64,000 nt of DNA, taken from assembly GCF_009653635.1 (NCBI RefSeq), contig NZ_PPFD01000007.1, positions 213,975 to 277,974 of the forward strand, read 5' to 3'. How positions within the stretch are numbered: position 1 is the stretch's first letter; each line of letters opens with the position of its first letter. Shown in pieces: positions 57,579 through 64,000 of this stretch. The position numbers were made by a program, and so were the translations under genes. Under the pieces are notes generated by a model. The model worked only from the letters and a program-made list of their open reading frames with translations, was not told the origin of the DNA and made no database searches. The stretch is from Endozoicomonas sp. OPT23 (GTDB taxonomy: Bacteria > Pseudomonadota > Gammaproteobacteria > Pseudomonadales > Endozoicomonadaceae).

Positions 57579-58053
57579 ACAATCTCCTTATTTACATCTC
57601 TGTAAGTCAACGAACGTCAATCCTGAGCACGGCGGTGCATCGGTTCATTGCCTTAAAAAACTCCACGAGGAAGTTTCCAGCCCTACATTACAGTTGCACA
57701 ACAGTGGAACAATAGTTGGTGTATTGATTCCTTGTATACTGCCTTGTAAACGCTTCAAGCAAAGCAACAGCTGCCAGTTTACCGTTTCATGCCTAAGAAT
57801 TTCTCAGCTAACGGAGTCTAGCCACCGAACTCAATATTTCCATGCGTATTTCTACTAGCAGAGAAATGTAATGGTAAATTTCAAGATTAAAATAATCGGG
57901 CACAGAGCATTCTAGTAGAAGTTTTCTGTACCCGTTCGAGAATAGTGATGTTTCTGTCTGACTTCCGTATTTCCATGGCTTACCAGGTACAATCCTTCGG
58001 TCAGTCGCCGCCTAGACAATCACTATTCCCCTGTGTCGAGGGGCTTCCGGATT
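57579..58053. other. Intergenic region between lysC and csrA
   Basis: About 475 bp. It carries the csrA promoter and leader. Near the lysC stop a 5-bp CCCCT/AGGGG hairpin (58028-58032 with 58039-58043) is visible but has no T run. No gene is seen. Confidence 0.5.
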
Positions 58054-59295
58054 TTAGACCTCGGTCTCCTGCACTGGTTCCCGGTCCAGCTCAAATACTG
58101 AGTGCAGAGCCCTTACCGCCAGCTCCAGATACTTCTCAGCGATGATCACGGACACCTTGATTTCAGAGGTGGAGATGATCTGAATATTGATGCCCTCACC
58201 GGCCAGCGCCTGGAACATCTTGGTCGCTACGCCTGCATGGGAACGCATACCTACGCCAACAATGGATACTTTGGCGATTTTCTCGTCGCCATCGTACTCA
58301 CGGGCACCCAGCTCTTCGCAGATCTGCTTGCAGACCTCCAGCGTACGCTGGTAATCGTTGCGATGAACGGTAAAAGTGAAGTCGGTGGTGCGGTCATCGG
58401 ATACGTTCTGAACGATCATATCCACTTCAATATTGGCCGCACTCACAGGGCCGAGGATGCGAGACGCTACACCGGGAATGTCTGGCACGCCTTTGATGGT
58501 GACTTTCGCTTCGTCCCTGTTAAATGCAATGCCTGATACAACCGGTGATTCCATAGCTACTTCCTCATCAATGGTAATAAGTGTTCCGGGGCCGTCCTGG
58601 GATGAATGCAGAACGCGTAATTTAACGTCGTATTTGCCAGCAAATTCAACGGCACGGATTTGCAACACCTTGGAACCCAGGCTGGCCATTTCCAGCATTT
58701 CTTCAAAGGTGATCTTGTCCAGACGTCGGGCACCCTCAACAACACGAGGGTCCGTGGTATACACACCATCAACATCGGTGTAAATCTGACATTCATCGGC
58801 TTTCAGTGCAGCGGCCAATGCCACAGCCGTCGTATCGGAGCCACCACGACCCAGCGTGGTAATGTTTCCGTGTTCATCACGACCCTGAAAACCCGCTACA
58901 ACCACAACACGACCTGCGTCGAGGTCAGCACGCATATTTTCTTCATCAATCTGTTTGATGCGTGCTTTGGTGTGGGAACTGTCGGTCAGAATAGAGACCT
59001 GGCCACCCGTATAGGAACGGGCCGGGCAACCTCTTTCGTTGAGAGCCATCGACAGCAGGGCAATGGTCACCTGTTCTCCGGTAGAGAGCAGCACGTCCAT
59101 TTCCCGTGGAGTCGGTTGTTTTTGAAGAGTGTGGGCGAAGTCCGTTAACCGGTTGGTTTCACCACTCATGGCAGAAACCACAACCACTACGTCGTGTCCC
59201 TGCTCGCGGAATCCTTTCACCTTGTCGGCAACGCCCTGGATGCGCTCCAGACTGCCGACCGAGGTGCCGCCAAATTTTTGTACTAACAGCGCCAT
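58054..59295 (-). CDS. lysC: Aspartate kinase
   Basis: The 413-aa enzyme phosphorylates aspartate at the head of lysine, threonine and methionine synthesis. The KFGGTSVG motif opens it, GRGGSDTTAVALAAAL and DVDGVYTTDPRVV are substrate/ATP segments, and two ACT domains fill the C-terminal part (about 265-400). The length fits the Pseudomonas/Corynebacterium type of lysine-regulated enzyme without a fused homoserine dehydrogenase. It is downstream of alaS on the same strand. Confidence 0.95.
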   Translation of the reverse strand: MALLVQKFGGTSVGSLERIQGVADKVKGFREQGHDVVVVVSAMSGETNRLTDFAHTLQKQPTPREMDVLLSTGEQVTIALLSMALNERGCPARSYTGGQVSILTDSSHTKARIKQIDEENMRADLDAGRVVVVAGFQGRDEHGNITTLGRGGSDTTAVALAAALKADECQIYTDVDGVYTTDPRVVEGARRLDKITFEEMLEMASLGSKVLQIRAVEFAGKYDVKLRVLHSSQDGPGTLITIDEEVAMESPVVSGIAFNRDEAKVTIKGVPDIPGVASRILGPVSAANIEVDMIVQNVSDDRTTDFTFTVHRNDYQRTLEVCKQICEELGAREYDGDEKIAKVSIVGVGMRSHAGVATKMFQALAGEGINIQIISTSEIKVSVIIAEKYLELAVRALHSVFELDREPVQETEV

Positions 59296-59377
59296 TATTA
59301 TTTCGTTCTACATCTATGAGCCGATTCGGGAATTTACCACAAATACCACTATAAAAAAACGGTGAATACTTACAGAG

Positions 59378-59416
59378 CCCAACAAAAACGGGCTCTATAG
59401 CCCGTTTTTGTTACAA
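59378..59416 (-). terminator. Strong terminator downstream of alaS
   Basis: A perfect 14-bp stem (59381-59394 with 59399-59412) with a 4-nt loop has A5/T5 runs inside the outer stem, so it could work in both directions. It lies 28 bp past the alaS stop and upstream of lysC. Confidence 0.85.
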
Positions 59417-59440
59417 CAGATATAACCCTGAAGGATTACC

Positions 59441-62080
59441 TTATAACTTCTCTTCCAGCCAGACCGGAATAGATGCCAAGGCCGCAGCCGTGTTTTCTGG
59501 CTGAGAGCCGCCACCCTGCGCAAAGTCAGGACGACCGCCACCACGGCCACCTACCTGCTCGGCCACCATCTTCAGCAGATCGCCCGCCTTAACCTTGCCG
59601 GTCAGGTCTTTGGTCACACCTGCCACCAGTGGGAACTTCTCATGACCCGGAACGGCCAGGAAGATGACGCCGGAGCCCAGCTTGTTCTTAAGCTGATCCA
59701 CCATATCGCGCAGAGACTTAGGTTCAACACCATCCAGTTCGGTCGCCAGCACTTTAATGCCTTTGACGTCTACCGCTTTGGAGATAAGGTCGGAACTGCC
59801 CGCGGAAGCCAGTTTCTGCTGCAACTTCTGCAGTTCTTTTTCCAGCTCACGGTTACGATCGAGCAGGCCGGATACCTTGTCCAGAACATTGTCCTGAGAA
59901 CCTTTCACCAGACCGGCAATAGATTTCAGTGTATCTTCAACCTGCTCCTGACGCTGGTCAGCCGCAACACCGGTGACTGCTTCAATACGACGAACACCCG
60001 CTGCAATACCGGATTCAGACAGAATACGGAGAGAACCGATATCACCGGTACGTTCAGCGTGAGTACCACCACAGAGTTCGATGGAGAAGCCATCTGCACC
60101 CATGGTCAATACACGCACTTCATCGCCGTACTTTTCACCGAACAGTGCCGCAGCGCCTTTGGCTTTTGCCGCTTCGATGTCCAGCAGTTCTGTTTCTACG
60201 ACGGTGTTAGAACGAATCTGTTCGTTAACAATACGCTCAACTTCACGCAGCTCTTCAGGCTTAACCGCTTCAAAGTGAGAGAAGTCAAAACGCAGCTTTT
60301 CGGCGTCGTTCAGGGAACCTTTCTGATTAACATGGTCGCCCAGTACACGACGCAGTGCTTCGTGCAGCAAGTGAGTGGCAGAGTGGTTTAGCTCAGTTGC
60401 CTGACGTTTGGCCATATCGACCTGCGCTTCAACCTTGTCACCTAACTTAATGCGACCGGATTGAACTTGAGCAATATGCAGATGGTTATCACCCTGCTTC
60501 TGGGTATCCAGAACTTTCAGGGAACCACCGTCAAACATCAAAGAACCTGTGTCGCCTACTTGACCACCGGACTCAGCGTAGAAAGGCGTATTTTCCAGAA
60601 CAACCGTTACCTGCTGACCTTCAGCCGCAAAATCGACTGGCTGACCTTCAACGAACAAAGCGGATACCGCAGAACCGTCTTCCAGCTTATGATAACCGGT
60701 AAACTCGGTAACACCTTCCAGAGTCAGCTGATCGTTGTAATCAATGCCGAACTTGCTGGCGGCACGAGCGCGTTCACGCTGAGCTTCCAGATGTGCTTCG
60801 AAGCCTTTCTCATCAACGGTCAGCTCCCGCTCACGAGCAATGTCGCTGGTCAGGTCAACTGGGAAGCCGTAAGTGTCGTAAAGAGTAAACACTACGTCAC
60901 CTGGAATTTCAGTACCGGACAGTGCGGCCAGTTTCTCTTCCAACAGGCGCATGCCCTTGTCCAGAGTCTTGGTGAATTGCTCTTCTTCCTGCAGCAGAAT
61001 ACGTTCAATCTGCGCCTGATTCTTTTTCAGGTCCGGATAGGCGTCGCCCATTTCACGAACCAGAGAAGCAACCAGCTTATAGAAAAAGGAATCCTTGGCA
61101 CCCAGCTTGTGACCGTGACGGCAGGCGCGACGAATAATACGACGCAGCGTATAACCACGGCTTTCGTTGGATGGCATTACGCCGTCGGTAATCAGGAAGC
61201 AGGCGGAACGAATATGGTCAGCAATAACACGCAGTGAAGACTCAGTGGTTTCAACACCGCCGAGAATACCGGAAGCGTCTTTCAGCAGGTTCTGGAAGAG
61301 ATCAATATCGTAGTTGCTGTGACCGTCCTGCATGATGGCCGCAATACGCTCCAGACCCATGCCGGTATCAACAGAAGGTTTTGGCAGAGGCTGCATTGAG
61401 CCGTCGGACTGACGGTTGTACTGCATGAATACCACGTTCCAGATCTCGATAAAACGATCACCGTCTTCTTCCGGTGTGCCCGGACGGCCACCCCAGATAT
61501 GGTCACCGTGATCGTAGAATACTTCGGTGCACGGGCCGCAAGGACCGGTATCACCCATCTGCCAGAAGTTGTCAGATGCGTACGGTGCACCTTTATTGTC
61601 ACCGATACGGATAATGTTTTCCGCGGGCACACCCACTTCGTTCAGCCAGATGTTATAGGCTTCATCGTCAGACTCATAAACAGTTACGCACAGTTTTTCA
61701 GTTGGCAGCCCCAGACGCTTGGTCAGGAATTCCCATGCGTAGTTGATAGCGTCCTGCTTGAAGTAGTCACCAAAGCTGAAGTTACCCAGCATTTCAAAGA
61801 AGGTGTGGTGGCGGGCAGTGTAACCCACGTTTTCCAGGTCATTGTGCTTGCCGCCAGCGCGCACGCATTTCTGGGAACTGGTGGCACGCGTATACGCACG
61901 CTGTTCCCGTCCAAGAAAGAGGTCCTTGAACTGGTTCATGCCTGCGTTGGTAAACAGCAGGGTCGGGTCGTCGTGAGGCACCAGAGAGCTGCTGGCCACG
62001 ATTTCATGGCCTTTTTCCTGAAAGTAGTTCAGAAATGCAGAGCGAATCCCGGCACTTGTTTTATCAGTCACACGAGTCAT
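59441..62080 (-). CDS. alaS: Alanyl-tRNA synthetase
   Basis: The 879-aa enzyme (E. coli 876) has the class II catalytic core, opening [21 protein letters not shown] and continuing [17 protein letters not shown]. The editing-domain zinc motifs are [11 protein letters not shown] and [12 protein letters not shown]. The C-terminal C-Ala domain with a Gly-rich end ([19 protein letters not shown]) is complete. It charges tRNA-Ala and edits mischarged Ser/Gly. The alaS-lysC-csrA order is conserved in many gammaproteobacteria. Confidence 0.97.
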   Translation of the reverse strand: MTRVTDKTSAGIRSAFLNYFQEKGHEIVASSSLVPHDDPTLLFTNAGMNQFKDLFLGREQRAYTRATSSQKCVRAGGKHNDLENVGYTARHHTFFEMLGNFSFGDYFKQDAINYAWEFLTKRLGLPTEKLCVTVYESDDEAYNIWLNEVGVPAENIIRIGDNKGAPYASDNFWQMGDTGPCGPCTEVFYDHGDHIWGGRPGTPEEDGDRFIEIWNVVFMQYNRQSDGSMQPLPKPSVDTGMGLERIAAIMQDGHSNYDIDLFQNLLKDASGILGGVETTESSLRVIADHIRSACFLITDGVMPSNESRGYTLRRIIRRACRHGHKLGAKDSFFYKLVASLVREMGDAYPDLKKNQAQIERILLQEEEQFTKTLDKGMRLLEEKLAALSGTEIPGDVVFTLYDTYGFPVDLTSDIARERELTVDEKGFEAHLEAQRERARAASKFGIDYNDQLTLEGVTEFTGYHKLEDGSAVSALFVEGQPVDFAAEGQQVTVVLENTPFYAESGGQVGDTGSLMFDGGSLKVLDTQKQGDNHLHIAQVQSGRIKLGDKVEAQVDMAKRQATELNHSATHLLHEALRRVLGDHVNQKGSLNDAEKLRFDFSHFEAVKPEELREVERIVNEQIRSNTVVETELLDIEAAKAKGAAALFGEKYGDEVRVLTMGADGFSIELCGGTHAERTGDIGSLRILSESGIAAGVRRIEAVTGVAADQRQEQVEDTLKSIAGLVKGSQDNVLDKVSGLLDRNRELEKELQKLQQKLASAGSSDLISKAVDVKGIKVLATELDGVEPKSLRDMVDQLKNKLGSGVIFLAVPGHEKFPLVAGVTKDLTGKVKAGDLLKMVAEQVGGRGGGRPDFAQGGGSQPENTAAALASIPVWLEEKL

Positions 62081-62225
62081 ACAGGTTTTCCACCAGGGGA
62101 TGTTCTATCAGTGAAAGCATGATTCAGGTGTATGCATCCTCTGGCATAACCGATTCATACTTTCCATAGGTATTAGTGCAAAAACGCCATTATATAGAAG
62201 GCAAAAGCAAACAGCTATGCACGGC

Positions 62226-62780
62226 TCAGGCTGTTGCAGGAGATTTTGAATGGAAATTCTCGCAGAATGAGACCAGCTTTTGCATCAGAATGTCACTTTC
62301 ATCCAGCAAGCCTTCCTGCTCAAGAATACAGGCCGCGACTTCTGCGGTGCAGAGACCTTTTTCCTGCTGGTTTCTTCGCAGTGTGTAGACCGACTTTCTG
62401 TCTACATTCAGGAACTCCAAGGGGAGCTGGTGCAGGTAAGGGCTCTTACGATAGATTTTTCGAGCTTGCTGCCAGGTGCCATCAATTAATACATAAGTCG
62501 TTACAGGCTGTTTTTCCGGCTGACTAATTCCAGTGTCCTGTTGATAGGTTGCAAACTCTGATGGGAACACTAGTACTACTTTATGAGCAGGGCTCTTAAT
62601 CCTGTTCATAAGATCAACAGGTTCTTTCACCCTACTCCACTCACCTATAGAAAGTGGTACTGATAAATCCTTTAAGAGCTGCCCTGTATTACTTGCTTTT
62701 GCCAGTTCATTAGCGTGGATCAACAAGTAGAACTCTATCGCTTTACTGTTCTCTTTTTCGTTCATCAATGCCTGTTTCAT
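62226..62780 (-). CDS. DTW-domain protein, tRNA aminocarboxypropyltransferase-like
   Basis: A roughly 184-aa protein with the DTW motif region YVLIDGTWQQARKIYRKSPYL (DGTW), the preceding VLVFPSE segment, and LCTAEVAACILEQ near the C-terminus, as in TapT/DTWD proteins that put acp3 on U47 of tRNA. The N-terminal Cys cluster of longer family members (such as E. coli TapT) is not visible, so this is a short version. I chose the ATG at 62780; a TTG at 62798 is the longer alternative. Confidence 0.75.
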   Translation of the reverse strand: MKQALMNEKENSKAIEFYLLIHANELAKASNTGQLLKDLSVPLSIGEWSRVKEPVDLMNRIKSPAHKVVLVFPSEFATYQQDTGISQPEKQPVTTYVLIDGTWQQARKIYRKSPYLHQLPLEFLNVDRKSVYTLRRNQQEKGLCTAEVAACILEQEGLLDESDILMQKLVSFCENFHSKSPATA

Positions 62781-62938
62781 TTTATCCAAACGTCGCAATC
62801 TCAGTCGATTAGAAAATCCTGTGCTATATCTGAATCTCTACACATAAAAATATCTTTATGTGAAATAAGAATAACATTCACATATTAATCAAGCCTCCGA
62901 CGGTACACCTGTCAGCTGAAGTAATTGGAGTATAATTG

Positions 62939-64000
62939 ATGGCCAGCCTCTGGAATGAGTCAAACAAGCTACAAGTCATAAGTTCTGACTCTGGTGTACT
63001 GATACAAAACCCGGGATCACTGAAGCCATCACCTGCCCATCAGTTGAAGGACATCTCGGTAGATGCCACTCTCATCTTTGAGAAAACAGGTATTCATGTA
63101 GAGCTACTGGCTGGTAATAGCTATCTGGTACTGACCAGCAATCAGGCTGGCCAAAAAGTCGCTATCAAGGATACCGTTTTTTTCCGTGCTCTCAATAATG
63201 AAGCGGATATTGCCCCCCATCACAGACTCGATGAACAAATTCATCAACACGAAGGTGGCTTCAGTTCACCCGCCATTATTGAACTTGGCAGCACTTCTTC
63301 TATAGCGTCGTTTTATTCAGCACCACAGTTATGGGCCATGCCACTGCTTGACCCACCGAACTACTTCGCACTGAATTCGGTTTCTGTCGGCATTAGAGCC
63401 AGTGGTTTGCTGGTGTCGGGCCGATTGTTTGCAACTTCTCCAGAAGGGGCATTCACGGCAAACACTCCTTCTATAGGACAGTATCAACCTTTATCAAGCC
63501 CTGTAATGGAAAGCAGTGCTGCCTGGATAAGGAGTGATGCGCTTGCTTTCAATAGCTATACACCATACGGACTGAATCAATCACAGCCAGAAGTTATAGC
63601 ACCTGTCTCATCACTTTCTTCGTCGCTTCCTGCAACTTCATACGACAGTAGCCTTGTAAGTAATCAAATAGTTGATAGCGTTCAAACTGGTACAAACCTT
63701 GTTGATGAAGATGTCGTTCATATCGCTCATGATGAGGTTACACCAACAGTCAGCGATGCAAAGCCCAAACTAGCAACACAACCAGAAGCCGAGAAAGAAG
63801 CACAACAACTCGATGACACCGGCAAAGAGCAAACCGCTGCATCCGATCTTGGGAAAGAATCTAAAGGTACTGACGGCGAAACTCCGCCGGAACAGTCAAA
63901 GGTAAATACCGAGACACCCCCCAAAAAGCAGGACATTCCTCCGACCGAAGAGGCAGAGGACAGCGACAATCAACAACAACATCTGGGCGACACCGACGGT
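62939..64000 (+). CDS. N-terminal part of a long protein of unknown function, runs off the right edge
   Basis: The ATG at 62939 follows GGAG by 9 bp, and 354 codons stay open to the end of the window. Residues about 10-90 contain a beta-rich domain (VDATLIFEKTGIHVELLAGNSYLVL, QKVAIKDTVFF) faintly reminiscent of prefix domains of biofilm adhesins, but I cannot confirm that. After about residue 240 the sequence becomes Ser/Pro-rich and then a strongly acidic Glu/Asp/Thr/Gln low-complexity region (from about 270). No signal peptide is visible. It is divergent from the DTW gene, 140 bp away. Confidence 0.7.
   Translation, partial: MASLWNESNKLQVISSDSGVLIQNPGSLKPSPAHQLKDISVDATLIFEKTGIHVELLAGNSYLVLTSNQAGQKVAIKDTVFFRALNNEADIAPHHRLDEQIHQHEGGFSSPAIIELGSTSSIASFYSAPQLWAMPLLDPPNYFALNSVSVGIRASGLLVSGRLFATSPEGAFTANTPSIGQYQPLSSPVMESSAAWIRSDALAFNSYTPYGLNQSQPEVIAPVSSLSSSLPATSYDSSLVSNQIVDSVQTGTNLVDEDVVHIAHDEVTPTVSDAKPKLATQPEAEKEAQQLDDTGKEQTAASDLGKESKGTDGETPPEQSKVNTETPPKKQDIPPTEEAEDSDNQQQHLGDTDG

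Noticed and set aside
59642..60391. 249-codon plus-strand frame inside alaS
   Set aside because: Antisense to the fully conserved alanyl-tRNA synthetase gene; no independent support.
63727..63969. 80-codon minus-strand frame at the right edge
   Set aside because: A shadow of the acidic, low-complexity plus-strand gene.
1..64000. CRISPR arrays, rRNA genes or complete insertion sequences
   Set aside because: No regularly spaced repeats, rRNA sequence or transposase was seen in my reading of the window; only a single tRNA and an integrase fragment.

Overview
The window looks like a chromosomal segment of a marine gammaproteobacterium. The backbone order (rlmD-relA, cysM/barA, acpS-pdxJ-recO-era-rnc-lepB-lepA, mucD-rseC-mucB-mucA-algU, nadB, sdhE/ygfX, ygfZ, recCBD, then csrA-lysC-alaS beside tRNA-Ser) is that of Pseudomonas/Oceanospirillales relatives. 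Moderate GC, very long orphan secreted proteins and a eukaryote-like kinase make an Endozoicomonas-type bacterium my best guess. That genus call is inference from gene content, not from a marker gene.

Layout. 1-36.9 kb is dense core genome: stringent response (relA), rRNA methylation, cysteine synthesis, the BarA hybrid kinase, and a translation/lipid/processing operon whose genes overlap by 1-4 bp (DUF4845-rnc-era-recO-pdxJ-acpS, with lepA-lepB upstream). Then come the envelope-stress sigma operon with its own sigma-E-type promoter, nadB, the SdhE/YgfX pair, ygfZ, a giant BvgS-like sensor kinase (1939 aa), and recC-recB-recD. 36.9-57 kb is accessory: a 1359-aa exported protein of unknown function, GNAT, SPFH, SDR and RluF genes, three VOC-fold proteins (two of them close paralogues), a MerR regulator with a SoxR-box-like operator facing a DUF2938 membrane protein, RidA/WYL, LysR/DJ-1, a Rho paralogue without its RNA-binding N-terminus, a TacA-type antitoxin with a decayed GNAT toxin, an AT-rich eukaryote-like kinase, a frameshifted relic, a P-loop NTPase and an integrase fragment beside tRNA-Ser(GCU). 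57-62.8 kb returns to core genes (tRNA-Ser, csrA, lysC, alaS) plus a DTW-domain gene. The window ends inside a long protein of unknown function with an acidic low-complexity region.

How the parts work together. The algU operon encodes an envelope-stress sigma factor, its anti-sigma pair MucA/MucB, RseC and the periplasmic protease MucD. BarA and CsrA belong to the same regulatory cascade in gammaproteobacteria (BarA-UvrY/GacA-CsrA), though they are not adjacent here. RecCBD forms the complete double-strand-break exonuclease/helicase and shows overlapping, probably coupled, translation starts. The accessory interval carries several marks of past gene acquisition and decay: integrase fragment at a tRNA gene, toxin pseudogene, relic reading frames and AT-rich genes.

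The most unusual items are the N-terminally truncated Rho paralogue, the orphaned TacA antitoxin with its toxin relic, the eukaryote-like kinase, the MerR/SoxR-box pairing, and the triple-sensor BvgS-type kinase.
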